A stretch of 64,000 bases of DNA, taken from contig OU612065.1 of NCBI GenBank assembly GCA_914767715.1, forward strand, positions 40,736,001 through 40,800,000. The letters are read 5' to 3'. Positions 12,184 to 26,000 of this stretch are shown here, piece by piece; the stretch's first letter is position 1; every line of letters begins with the position of its first letter. The stretch is from Membranipora membranacea (lineage: Eukaryota > Bryozoa > Gymnolaemata > Cheilostomatida > Membraniporidae). The translations under genes were made by a program, and so were the position numbers. The notes under the pieces are model-generated. The model was not told the DNA's origin, searched no databases, and saw only the letters and a program-made list of their open reading frames with translations.

Positions 12184-15100
12184 ATGCTGAAGCGATTATG
12201 TGTTTTGGCTGTACAGAGTCATGTGAATTATTCTCATACTCAGAGAGCTGCTAGTTCTGTATCTGCGTGTGTAGTAGGGGCCGGACCAGCTGGGTATTAT
12301 ACAGCTCAGAGGCTACTCAAAGTAAGTCAGTGTAGGTGTGCCAGATGATAATGTATAATATTCACTTTATAATGCCTCGATCGCCAAGTCCGTAGATTCT
12401 TAACTTGGAGGATATTAATGCTACCCAACAGTTTTGTTGCAACAAGCCATCTAAAGATATTCAGCTTTTACACGCACTCGATTCCCTGCCTCCCCTGTGC
12501 AGACTTAAACATTAATAGTGAGCTATTTTTGAGTCCACCCTTGTGATCTATACGGGGGGGGGGAGTTTTCTAGACTATCATTACATAATGCGAAGCACCT
12601 GCAGGTAAAACATTCAGTTTGGGTAATGACTACACCTATTTTTCCTGTAATAGTTTGCAATATCTAGTTGTATATATGGAAATACCGTACATATTTATAA
12701 TTGTGTTGTCGGTTTTTAGAGTGATGAGCCCCTGACTGTAGACCTTATAGATAAGCTCCCTGTGCCGTTTGGTCTCGTCAGATTCGGCGTGGCTCCGGAT
12801 CACCCTGAGGTCAAGGTTAGTTCAATATCTCTTCTTATGATTATTTTATTCTTAAATATTTCAATTGAACAAATCATACAAATATGATTTCAGCAAAAAT
12901 AAGAATTTCTGCACTGCGGACAAAACAAGTCTGGTTTGAAAACCAGACATCGTTGTGTTAATGGTATGTTTATGTTTTAGAATGTGATAAACACTTTCAC
13001 ACAGACAGCTACTAAATACGGAGACAGATGTCGGTTCATTGGTAACGTAGAAGTAGGAGAAGATATCAGTATAGCTAAGCTCACTCAGTGCTATGATGTC
13101 GTAGTATTGGTATGTATACCTCTATGATATCATGTAGTAGTATTGGTATGTAAAGCTTGGTGTTACCATGTAGTAGTATTGGTATGTTTAGCTCGGTGTT
13201 ACCATGTAGTAGTATTGGTATGTATAGCTTGGTGTTACCATGTAGTAGTATTGGTATGTATACCTTTATGATATCATGTAGTAGTATTGGTATGTATAGC
13301 TCCGTGTTACCATGTAGTAGTATTAGTATGTATCCCTCCATGTTACCATGTAGTAGTCTTGGTATGTTTAGCTCGGTGTTACCATGTAGTAGTATTGGTA
13401 TGTATACCTCAATGTTGCCATATTAGTATTGGTATATATATATATATATCTGTGTTACCATGTAGTAGTATTGGTATGTATAGCCCCGTGTTACCATGTA
13501 GAAGTAAAGTTATGTATCATGTAATGTTTCATGAGCAGCAGACGAAAGACCTGATAATGATATAAGACCATAGCCGAGCTCTTTGCCTCAGCTTGTCTGA
13601 GGAGCAGGGTCTGAGTATATTAGTTCTCATCTATAGAGTAGATGGTCAGTAACACAAAACCTAAGATCTAATGAGATTATTTTCTGGTAATCTGTAGAGT
13701 TATGGAGCTGAGAATGACAGAAAATTACAAATACCAGGTGAGGTACGTTACTCATAAGTTATCTTACTAAACAAATTGATGTAACTGATAAGTGGAGATT
13801 AATACTTGGGGGGTCAGCCCATGTTTACATTTTGTACACCGTTAGAAAGCTGCTGATCTAAAGAAACCATTTTTTTATTTAAGAATTGAGGAAGAAGAGG
13901 CTGTTTTTTTATCAAAGTTAAAAGCGGAGTCAAATTGATGGCAATAAATTTTAAAGCAAGTGACTTTGGCTCAAAGAAAGCTAGGTCATCATATTGCATG
14001 TATGTAAAAGTCTAAAGTGACTCTTATCTTCATTCTATATGACTTGTCTCTACCTTTTCATATTTATGCTCTGTTGTACTTTGTCTCTCTGATTCTCAGT
14101 ATATGGAGTGAGCAATTTGAGCTGCTCAAGCTGCTATCGCTCCTCTATGGTATGATATCCTGCTGTGGTGACATTAAGTTATCATTATTATGTCACAGTA
14201 ACTAAAATGTCTTCATGGCGTTTATCCATTCATGATGGTTATTTTACAATTTGTTGATGCAGATAATAATAGTTTAAAGGGTCAGTCCTATTAGAAAAGT
14301 GGACATATTACCCCAGTAAATCAAATATTGTGAATTCATAGGGCAAAAAGAAATAATAAAAAATTAAAAATTGTGGAAAAAAGAAATTAGTTTTTTTTAA
14401 ATATTTCAGCAAGGATCATAGTGGATCATAGTGGTCAGGGGGAGACAATAAATCACTATGATCCACTATGATCCCAATTTTCAGACTTTGCAGCATTTTT
14501 ACTGCAATTAGGTCCACAGGCTGCTTTATTTCATTTGTCCTAATGAATTTTCAGCCTGAGAACTTTAAAACCGTACCAAACATGGCCTAGTAGGAGTTAC
14601 TCCTTGGTATAATCATATTAATATTGTGGGAAACTTTTCCTAATTACTATGTACATGACCACTGTAACGTACCCTGTCTTATTACTGTGCTGCCTATTGT
14701 TAATTTTAGTCAGCTGATGGGGTTTACTCTGCCTGTCAGTTTGTCGGATGGTATAACGGTGTACCTGAATACGCTCAGGTGAGAATAACTCCCAACATCA
14801 CATCAGTGTCCAACTCATATGTTTAGAAGAGAATTAACTGCCGTTATTGTGATGCTGACTAACCTTGGGTTTATCTCATGTCACATCTACTGTGACAGAG
14901 CTGAGAGAGCTGAGGGAGCCATGCAAAGTCATATACTAGACTCTGAAAAGGGTTCCATTCTAAGTCCAGACCTGGAGCCGGTTATTTAAATTCGCATCTA
15001 CAATTAATTAATTTATTGAGAATGCTCTCTTGGATCAGCAATGAATGCAAATTTTAACTTACGGTAACTTGTTATTATAACAGACAGATGTGCAACTTGA

Positions 15101-18100
15101 TATATTTAGTTGAGGAGATAAACGGTATATTGTGTGGCTGTTAATGGTAATGTAAGGGATGATAGGCTCAGCTGAAGTAGAGGAATAGTTTTAACAGAAC
15201 ATTCACGTCAAACATCACGCTCTTTTCTAGGTTGATTTAATGCGAGCGTTTTTTGGTAAGGCCTCTACTGTGATAGGTATATAATACACTTAGAGTAGGC
15301 CTTCAGGGAAGAATCAGAAAATAATGTGATGCATAAATAATCTTGAGCCACCTAGTGGTTTAAATCATACCAAGGCGGACTCCTAGCTCTTATCGCTCAT
15401 ACTCGCTCATACTCGCTCATACTCGCTCATACTCGCTCATACTCGCTCATACTCGCTCATACTCGCTCATACTCGCTCATACTGGTATATCTATCTCTTA
15501 TATTGTTCAGCTGAATCCTAACTTATCTGGAGAGTCATGTGTTATACTCGGTCAGGGTAATGTAGCTCTGGATATAGCAAGGCTTCTTCTTATGCCCATA
15601 CAACAACTCGCTGTAAGTATCATAAATATAACTGTAAGTATAAAACACATACTGGGTCATGTGTCAGACAATCTGGCTCTGCTGAGTAACCAGAACATGA
15701 TCGGAGTGAGGGCTGTTTGAGAGCTGAGTTTGCTGAATTGTGGAAATCTTATAATTATGTATTTATTACTGATAATTTGGACATCTTGAAAGTTAAAAAG
15801 AGAATATTTGTATCCTGACTTATGAGAGTGCTGTCGGTCAGGTTGTTTGAGACACCTGTTTGAGACACCTGACATACGGGAGAGCCTTGAGCCAGGACAT
15901 GTATACATCACACTGGATGGCATGCTGTTTTAAACTCAGCTTTCACCTATTTTTACTTAGAATATTTTACAGAATATTGTGCCCCTTAATCTGTGTGCTG
16001 ATGTTAGTAATCAATCTACCTGTCACACTTAATGACATTCCTGTGAATACTTAGATGCATTTACCCTTTTACTCCTTGATTTATATTCAATGAGAATAAA
16101 GAGCTAAAGCCATGAATTTCAGATTCAACTCAAACTCGCGGCGGACATGGAACAGAGCCTGAAAATGTTCCTTATAGTTTGTTACTTATTCTACAGAAGA
16201 CAGATATATGCCGTCACGCCCTCAGAGCTATAGCTGACAGTAAGATCAGACATGTATATATAGTAGGTCGTAGAGGACCACTTCAGGCAGCTTTTACTAT
16301 AAAAGAACTAAGGGAGCTTACTAAGTTACCTGGTGTTAGAGCTGATGTACTACCTGAACATGTGAAGGGGATTAATATAAACGGTAAGGTGATAATCATT
16401 TACTGCTGCTCCTCCTCCCTTCCACCTCCCGGCCTCTACCTTCTACCACCTCTACCCTGGGACAGTGATAGTATTATTGTAGTCATGCTTGTTAGATAAT
16501 TGCCAACGGTTATATTTTGTGATATACACCATCACATAAACTCACTGTTCAGTCACCTGATCAATACTTCAGACAAGTCTTATGTAGTGAGATATACTCC
16601 ACACCACATGTTCTATTCACGGTTCAGATTTGTCTGTATTATGAGTTATTATACAGATTTACCTCGGCCCAGGCGCAGACTCACAGATCTTATAGTGTCT
16701 AGTTCTAAGTCTATCTCAGAGGAGGAAAGATCGGTGGAGGAGGAGAGATCATGGAGACTCAGATTCTTATTGACACCCTCAGAGATTTTGACAAACGATA
16801 ACAAAGTCCGAGCTGTCAGATTCTACAAGAATACACTAACAGTAAGTTTTAATAGCTTTTAACAGTAAATACTAAAGTACACAGTAAATAATATTTACTC
16901 CTTATCATAATATGATATATTTATATGTATGAATATAAGAGTTATCTGCTCGATGATAAATATGATCAGTGGGAGGATGATTCTTACTTCTAATTAACTA
17001 CTTTGATTGTATTGTTGTGAAGTTTGGATGAAACTTTCACCTTGCTTTCACATACTGATGTTTGATTTCAGGGAGATGATATAGTATCTCAGAGAGCGGT
17101 AGCTACAGAGGAGATATTAGACATTCCATGTTCTATGGTAGTCAGGTAGGATCTAACACAACGTCTGACTAAATCATACAATATAATCATCCTATTATAC
17201 TGTGTCGTATAGCCATTATTCTTATTATTACTAGTACGGCTTAGCTGACATTTTCATGCATTTGGGTGTTCTATAACCGATGCTTTCCTTTTATTGTTTT
17301 TAGGAGTATAGGATACCAAAGTATGAATATCGCAGCTAATGATAAAATTCTACCATTCGATGAACAGAAGTGCATAATTCCGAACAACAAAGGGAAAGTG
17401 CTCGGCAAATCTGGTAATAATTTGTAACTGGATCGGATTAATTGCTGCCTGTTCTTGTTGATATAGTAGATGCTCAGTGTTATTATGCTCAATGTGACTA
17501 AGGTGATGATTGATTCGTAACTGCCTGAATCAGAGGTTTCAGGCTGACTTTATGCTGCAATATGTGTATATTATTATAAAATAGTTGATTTTGTGGGTGA
17601 TCGCTCCATCATTTATTAGGTAGTTTTTGGCTGTGGAAAATCATTATGGGCTGGAAAAGGAGAAACCATATGCATAAATTTTCTGGTCCTCAGAGATAGT
17701 TGATGTGCTCTTTGAATTATTAGATATAGGATTGTTTTGTAGTGTCACAGAGTGCTAGGGTATTTTATGGATTACTCTCTCAAATGCCGGAATAGGGAGG
17801 GTGTTAACTCCAAATGATCTGGCACATAGGTCTCTTACCATGTAATTGATGCATAGATTTTAAAAACCCATTCATGACATCATCAGGAAAACTCCTCTAC
17901 TTCATTAAAATATATCAAATAGGTGACTCATTGTGCCAAGTTCTTATCTTTTGTAAATATATCACTCAGGCATCATATTAGGTTTTGATCCGCCCAGTGG
18001 ATTTTATGGCATTTCACTCCCATTTCAACCTGTGTTAATTTTTTTACTGACATAGCCCCCTAAATAAGCCCTTGGGTTTTGAAATTCTAGATTCTGAACT

Positions 18101-19100
18101 ATATAATCTGTGACTTGGTGACTTACAGGTTTATACTGCAGTGGCTGGGTGAAGCGAGGTCCTATAGGTGTCATCGCCACTACAATGAATGACGGCTTTG
18201 AGACGGCAGATACCATCATATCAGATATCAAATCAGGTCAAATAAAAGCTAAATTGGAGTCAGAAAGGTCAGAATGGTTAGAGCACTTAGGTAAGCAGCA
18301 CTGATTTGGAATCTATGGTGTCACTTCTGGGTTTGTGATGTTAACTAGGTTAAAGCAATATGGCGATTCTCATACCAATAATCATATCTATCAACGATTT
18401 TCCCCTACTTCAGGGGACCATGATCTGAATTTGAAGCATTCCGCTGATAATTATATTTCTAAGAGGGGACAACTTTAGTGGTTGAGAAAATTTGAGCATT
18501 TTCTTTCCAGTAAATATTTTCAACTGCGTCCAGGCAGTCTGCGCATGTGCGAACTGTTGAGGCATACGTTCGTCTCTGCAGCATAGGGCTTTAACTAATT
18601 CACCTAGTCTGAGTACCAAAATTGGGAAAACAATGGAAACCCATATTTTGGATATATTTGAGCCTAAATGGAACACTGGTTTTGATATCTCATAACCTTG
18701 AACCCTGGGAGTTGCCTTTCTTGATGGAAGGCAGCGCCACCACTGCTGTGCTGCAGAGATAGACTATGTCACAAGGCTATCCTGCAAGCAGAATGGCGTC
18801 CAGGGGCTATTTAAAAGGTTGCAACAGCGCTGGGACCTTCAATATGATAAATAAATACATACATATATGGCCTTATATTTCTGTCCTTAGTTCAGATTCC
18901 CCATATTACTCAGTGTAAAGCTTGTGAATTTTTAGTAATCACGTCATTTTGCAGGTAAACCTACAGTAAGCTTCTCAGAATGGGAGAAAATCGATGCTGA
19001 GGAGATAGCAAGGGGAGGAAATAAAAAGCCTCGAGAGAAAATTGTGAATATTGACGATATGATACGCACAGCTAAATCAACCTCATCATATAAAAGCTGA
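12184..19100 (+). CDS. FDXR: NADPH:adrenodoxin (ferredoxin) oxidoreductase, mitochondrial
   Basis: Twelve exons: 12184-12321, 12720-12815, 12981-13109, 13698-13737, 14714-14778, 15511-15612, 16197-16383, 16657-16841, 17072-17145, 17304-17413, 18129-18290 and 18955-19100. Together they give 477 residues, close to the ~490 of the vertebrate enzyme. It moves electrons from NADPH via FAD to ferredoxin for Fe-S cluster, heme A and steroid pathways. The N-terminus ([11 protein letters not shown]...) is basic with no acidic residue, as expected of a mitochondrial presequence. The FAD motif [12 protein letters not shown] is at ~31-41, then [20 protein letters not shown], the NADP motif [13 protein letters not shown] at ~168-180, [24 protein letters not shown] and the C-terminal FAD-contact block [17 protein letters not shown]. 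All junctions are GT-AG and frame-consistent. Intron 3 begins with a minisatellite of its own donor junction, and intron 5 ends with a 10-bp array. INTS2 is convergent downstream. Confidence 0.95.
13089..13500. repeat. 36-bp array of the FDXR exon 3 donor junction
   Basis: About 11 units with period 36. Each contains GTAGTAGTATTG followed by GTATGT, which copies the end of FDXR exon 3 (...GTCGTAGTATTG) with its donor. Each unit therefore carries about 21 nt of exon-like sequence, a donor and about 15 nt of intron start. In the exon frame the first unit has a TGA six codons after the donor, so only the first donor gives a productive message. Confidence 0.95.
14413..14474. repeat. Perfect 21-bp hairpin in FDXR intron 4
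   Basis: Arms made of GGATCATAGT repeated twice, matched exactly in reverse across a 20-nt loop. Confidence 0.9.
15395..15484. repeat. 10-bp tandem array in FDXR intron 5
   Basis: About nine copies of CGCTCATACT end 26 nt upstream of the exon 6 acceptor (exon start 15511). Confidence 0.97.
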
Positions 19101-20003
19101 TGAGTAACAGACTGAGTCACATATACTGAGTAACACAGTCTGAATAACCCAGACTGAGTCACACAGTCTGAGTAACACAGTCATATGAGAGACCGTATTC
19201 ATTTAGACCAAATTATCTTATATTTTTCTTATCAGACTCACACGTTGTTGATCATCTCTGCTTGTATAGTCTAAACTTGAAAAACAAACTTTAAATATCA
19301 GAAATCTAGTTACATTGCACTATCAGGGTAATGATAATTGGATTCGGACATATTTTTAAAGGTTATTTATAATTTATGGTTGTATCGATAAGATGTCTGT
19401 ATTTCTCAATTTCTGCAGCATGTAGCAGCAAATCTTCATCTTCATGTTAGTGCCAAATGTTTGGTCTTCTGTTTCACCTCATCTGAAGTACCTGTAATAA
19501 ATGTGAAAAAGTGCTCTATACAAAAGTTATCTCATCTTAGGAGCGATAGAGTGTACGCTAATCATGACATTAAAATGATGTCATATATTAGTGAATATCT
19601 GTATATCTGTATATCTGTATGTGTGTATATTACATTATATCAGTGTGATTGGGTATTTGTCCCAAACTGCCTGTTTACATAGTGGAGGCTTCAGATAGGC
19701 TACAGTCTGACTGTATAATTGGGAGAAAATGGGGACGGATATGGCACCCTTTGCCCTTGAGGCATCTTAATTGTTCAGTCTTCGGACAAACGTAATACCC
19801 GACTCAGTGTTTCTGTATCTTGACAAACCAATAAACAGGGCTGTAGGAAATTAGAATTAGCTTATTACCCCCATACTCATGTATCAATGTCCCTATAAAA
19901 CTTAACCGACCCTCATAACTAAACTTGCCCTTATAACTCACTAACTCATAACTAATATATATTATATATATATATATAAATTATATATACATAAATATAT
20001 ATA
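19101..20003. other. 3'UTR/intergenic region between convergent FDXR and INTS2
   Basis: Directly after the FDXR stop are short degenerate repeats of CAGTCTGAGTAACA (to ~19185). An AATAAA at 19496-19501 is a candidate FDXR polyadenylation signal. An AT dinucleotide tract lies at ~19950-20000. No further gene seen. Confidence 0.4.
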
Positions 20004-23000
20004 TTACGACTTACTCTGGAAGGCAGATAATACAGGTAATATCTTAGATAAGAGTCTCATCCAGTCATCATATAGAACAGGCATATTATTACAGAGCTCT
20101 AACATCTCCGGCAGTACAGGAACAATACTCCTAATCAGGGTTCTCACCGGCAATACTAATAATATACATATAATATAATACATATAATATAATCAAGTTA
20201 TCACAGCTAGTGAGGGAAGGTGAGTAAACGAATTCATCCACTTATAACCATTTAAGTCAGAGCTCTAACATCTCCGGCAGTACAAGAACAATACTCCTAA
20301 TCAGGGTTCTCACCGGCAATACTAATAATATACATATAATATAATACATATAATATAATCAAGTTATCACAGCTAGTGAGGGAAGGTGAGTAAACGAATT
20401 CATCCACTTATAACCATTTAAGTCAGATAATCGTACATCTATTCTGCAGTAAGTGATGCGTGCTATGATAGGAGATTGGTACATGCGGGGATGGGGAGAT
20501 AGGCATGACAGGAGTTTGTGTGAGTACATTAGGATTAAGGACCGGAAGGGAAAATGTAGGGGACAAGTTTGGACACGTAGTGGGGAGGGGGACAGGTACA
20601 GGAAGGGAAGGGAAAGAGATGGAGTATATGTGTAGGTAGGATAGGTCGGATAGTTACTCTGGGCTCACCTCCTATTAGTGTAATCAGTGTATTGATACAA
20701 AGTTTAGCCATAGTGAATGTCTTATGTACTCCATATTGTCTACTTAGTGAAGCTGTCAGTCTCACTGCAAATACCTGTATCATCAATAACACACATCTAG
20801 GGAGTATATGGACAATGTAAACATCGACATGAAATAAACTGAGGGGTCAGTCAGGTAGGATCTACTGTATTAGGAAGTTTATATTTAGCAGCATCAAATC
20901 AAGATATTATCAATGAAACTGGATATGTAGTTATGTTACATGATCAGGGTAGTCATCGGACGGGCGCGATTAGCCAATCTTAGATCGCCTTACAAACATT
21001 CAGTACAGCCCACTTTTACTCTTTGGGTCTCACATTTAAGAGGACAGATAAATCCTGAGGTATTGGCGAGTGATGTGATTAAAGCTGACCTGTTTATTGG
21101 TATCAGGTTGAGCGAGTAGTTCAGGTATATAATCTAGACATATATGCATAGAAGGTACACCACATATAGCTATAGGTATAACACGTCTGTCATATCCCTA
21201 CAATGATAATTATAACTGTATATAACATTCACAGGTGTTTAACTATACAGGTTAGTTACTCTGGAAGGTCTCTACATTTAATTGGGCTGACATTGTGATC
21301 TTTTTGAAGAGATGGATCTCTCCAGATCTCTCCAGATCTCTGGCAGTGATGCCTTAACTCAGAAGTGCACCAGAGGACAACTTTTGCAAAACTTAATCAT
21401 AATACCACGACTCGTTCCCTGCGTGATTAAACTGTTTAAACTCTTCATCACAGGTCAGCAAGGTGTTGTCCCATGCGGGTTTTCTGCCATAATCACTTGC
21501 TGCTCGCTGAGTGGGTAAGACCTACTAAGAGTCCTGTTCCCAAATCGCTCACTCATTGATGGGACTATATGCATTTAGAGTGAACAAATAGCAAATGAAT
21601 CTGTTTTATTAAAAGACCGAATTATCAAGAATTTTGAGTGAAGTAGAAGCAATAAATTGGCTCAAAAAGCGTCGCTCATTCTTATCGAAGGACACCTCCA
21701 GATCACAGCTGTATGGATAGTATGAGTTGAGTAAGTACAGACAGACATGATTACCTGGAATGAGATGAGTTTAGCCTGATACGGATTCTCTATAATAATC
21801 TTATGTACATCAGAACATATCAGTGTTTGTATCTCTCTCTGATTACATAATATACTCTCATCTCTCTGTAAAAGGAGGCAATAAAAGTCACTCAACATAC
21901 AGAACTCTGTTTGATCTGAGGATGCTGCTGCCTGGCTGCCTGACTGACTGACGATCTATTAGAAGTTATGGGAGGAGCTCCAGAGTGTCAAGAGGACAAA
22001 ATAATATTATCACCTCAGCTTCGTTAAAAGAAGGAATTATATTCTGAAGATGCCTAATTCACATAGTCTCGACTGGTATTAAACCATAGACTATAACCAT
22101 ATTACTTTGACAATTACTGTAACAATTACTAAAACTATGATCTAACCTGTATATCAGGGAGACAATGCTCCAGTAGGATCTGTAGTGTAGCGCTCTCTTG
22201 AGCTGACATCAGACTATAGCATATCTCCTGAGCGTCGGTAAGGCCAGACTGCTGACCCCCCGAGGAGGCTGAGTTTCCTGTGGCGGGCCCCGTACGCTGC
22301 TGTGAGTGTAGAGTGAAGTGCCGATTAGAAGCTCTCGAGTACACACTGATCAAGTGTAGGATTATAGTAAGCAGGTCGGGCTGCCTGTAGAGAGATAAAT
22401 CATCGAGAGGGTAACATCAGGGGAGTAACGTCAGGGGAGTAACGTCAGGGGAGTAACGTCAGGGGAGTAACATCAGGGGAGTAACATCAGGGGAGTTACG
22501 TCAGGGGAGTAACGTCAGGGGAGTAACATCAGGGGAGTAAGGTCAGGGGAGTAACATCAGGGGAGTAACGTCAGGGGAGTAACATCAGGGGAGTAACATC
22601 AGGGGAGTAACGTCAGGGGAGTAACATCAGGGGAGTAACATCAGGAGAGTAACATCAGGGGAGTAACATCAGGAGAGTAACGTCAGGGGAGTAACATCAG
22701 GGGAGTAACATCAGGGGAGTAACGTCAGGGGAGTAACATCAGGGGAGTAACATCAGGGGAGTAACGTCAGGGGAGTAACGTCAGGGGAGTAACGTCAGGG
22801 GAGTAACGTCAGGGGAGTAACGTCAGGGGAGTAACGTCAGGGGAGTAACATCAGGGGAGTAACGTCAGGGGAGTAACGTCAGGGGAGTAACATCAGGGGA
22901 GTAACATCAGGAGAGTAACATCAGGGGAGTAACGTCAGGAGAGTAACGTCAGGAGAGTAACATCAGGGGAGTAACGTCAGGGGAGTAACGTCAGGAGAGT

Positions 23001-26000
23001 AACATCAGGGGATATGTGTGGTGATTATGAGTATGGGGCTGGTAACTTAGACCATTAGGCCCATAGATAGACAATAGAGCGGCCACTATATGGAAAATTA
23101 GTATTGAGGCACTGACTCATGTAATTTGGATTATTTACGACTGGATTAGGATTACGACTGGATTGTCTACGAGCATTGGTGTCCTGATTGATATTCAGTC
23201 TACATATCAGGTCTGCATTTGATTACTGCATAATTTTCAATCGGATTTTGAGCTTGAAAATTGTGATTGATTGAGCAGCTTCTCGTGATTAGTTTGATAT
23301 TAACTTTCACCTCAAGATATTTGTCATACAAACAATACAGGTACACAGTGACGTCATACCTGCACGCTGGGAGACATTGTAATACCAGAAGTGGATCTAT
23401 AACCATCTGCTCCTCTGTTACGGAGTTGTTCTCACCTCGTAGTATATTCACTGTAGCTGGATATAAACTGAAGAGAGAACAATTACAGGTGAGTAACTCG
23501 AGTAGCTAATGTGATTAGTTATCAGACAGTGAAATCTTAGATCTGTTTGGCTCTATTTGCGTATGCGTATGAGCTAGTAGTCTGTAGCCTTGTCACACAG
23601 CCATGTGACAAGTGACTAAGTGGTCACTATAACAAACTAAATATCTCGTCACACAGACAAGCTGACTGTATACTGTATACTGTATACTGGTATACTGGTA
23701 TACTGTATACTGTATACAGTATACAGTATACTGGTATAATGACTGCCGTGTAGTGTGCAGTTATAATTACCGTTCAGGTGAGATTCTACTGTAAGCTAAC
23801 CATGTCTCAGATAGTACCATAGTCATATGTCTGGGTATAGTATCTATAGGAGATGTATGTACGAGTCTGATAGACTCTAGTAACACATCCAGAGATGTGA
23901 TATCAGTCAGACACTCAGCTATAAGTCTCAGCTTTATATACTGTCTGTGTATAATGTCTTCTCTATTAACTGTAAGGGAATATAATAATAGGAGATAACT
24001 ATGACTTGTCTTCTCATTGTAACATTTACTGGCCAATCATATCATTACATGAGCTACCCAGACAAGGGGAGAGTATACCACCAGCCTAGATATTACACGA
24101 ATATAATATACTACTGTTTGATTCATATATTCAGCCATACCATACCACCAGCCTAGATATTACACGAATATAATATACTACTGTTTGTTTCATGTATGAT
24201 GCAGAAGTTAACTACTAGTGGACAGTGTACAGGTATTTTATTAGCTGCCAGGGGTTGTATGATTTGATTTATAAACTACCTTTAGCCATAATACAAAAGT
24301 TGATGTGTATGCTTGTGATCTGTTTATACTACTGCTAGACCAGGAAATGGTGCTTCTATATAAAAATTTCATCCTTCCATAGTCCTGAATAGAAGGAAAG
24401 AGTTTTACTACCAAACCAGATCTGTTGGTTTTGTAGACTGAGCCACCTTTGGCCGTGTTGTTTTCTAATTTAGTTCACATTGTAAACTACCCGAACAATG
24501 ACAGTTAGAGTTTACCTTTAGTTGACCGCGACGAAGGCTCAGATTTAGAGAAGAGTGTTAGGAGCTTATTATGCCTGCGATGATTATATACCTCTGGTAG
24601 CCACATATTAGCTTTACACATGTGAGGTAGATTTGTGTACATCAGCCTGTAATATCACACATCAGATAGTAAGATAAGCTCAGTCTGGATAGTATAGGAG
24701 GCTGAGACTATGTGGTATAGGAGAAGCAAGGCAATGCTCAAGTCTAACAGAGGATCAATCTATAAACATAACACCCCCTCTAACACCAAACTTGGAAGCT
24801 CACTGTCTGATATAAGGTTATGGAGATTACTTACTTTATAAGGGAGAGGTATATATATTACTTACTTTATAATAGAGGGGTAGAAAGATTACTTAATTTA
24901 TAATATAGGAGTAGATAGGTTACTTAATTTATAAGAGATGGGTAGATATATAACTTACTTTATTATAGAGGGGTAGATACATTACTTACTTTATGGGAGA
25001 TGTGGTAGATACATTACTCACTTTATTATAGAGGGGTAGATACATTACTTACTTTATTATAGAGGAGTAGATATTTTACTTACTTTATGGGAGATGTGGT
25101 AGATACATTACTTACTTTATTATAGAGGGGTAGATACATTACTTACTTTATTATAGAGGGGTAGATATATTACTTACTTTATTATAGAGGGGTAGGTACA
25201 TTACTTACTTTATTATAGAGGGGTAGATACATTACTTACTTTATTATAGAGGGGTAGATATATTACTTACTTTATTATAGAGGGGTAGATATATTACTTA
25301 CTTTATTATAGAGGGGTAGATACATTACTTACTTTAATATAGAGGGGTAGATATTTTACTTACTTTATTATAGAGGGGTAGATACATTACTTAATTTATT
25401 ATAGAGGAGTAGATAGGTTACTTACTGTATGGGAGATGTGGTAGATATATAACTTACTCTATTATAGAGGAGTAGATAGGTTACTTACTGTATGGGAGAT
25501 GTGGTAGATATATAACTTACTTTATAAGAGAGGGGTAGAGAGATGCACATTTATGCCTGAGCTCATACGCTTTACTCATCAGACGTTTAGTTGGTAAACT
25601 GGATATAAGTGAGCTACTATAAGATTGAGTTGTCTTTCGTCGAGCTGATCCTACAGAAAACAGACACCTGTACAATTCCACTTGCTGTATAATCACGCTT
25701 ATACAGTATAATCACACTTATACTGTATAATCACACTTATACTGTATAATCACGCTTATACTGTATAATCACGCTAATACTGTATAATCACGCTTATACT
25801 GTATAATCACGCTTATACAGTATAATCACACTTATACTGTATAATCACACTTATACTGTATAATCACACTTATACTGTATAATCACACTTATACTGTATA
25901 ATCACACTTATACTGTATAATCACACTTATACTGTATAATCACACTTATACTGTATAATCACACTTATACTGTATAATCACGCTTATACTGTATAATCAC

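Noticed and set aside
13081-13565. Repeat proteins in the FDXR intron 3 array, both strands
   Set aside because: Open only because the 36-bp unit is a multiple of 3. The sequence is copied donor junction inside an intron.
24516-24592. Ending INTS2 exon 14 at 24592 (GTATAT donor)
   Set aside because: That gives phase 0, while exon 15 needs phase 1. Reading on to 24516 (AAAG/GTAAAC) stays open, fixes the phase and adds expected residues.
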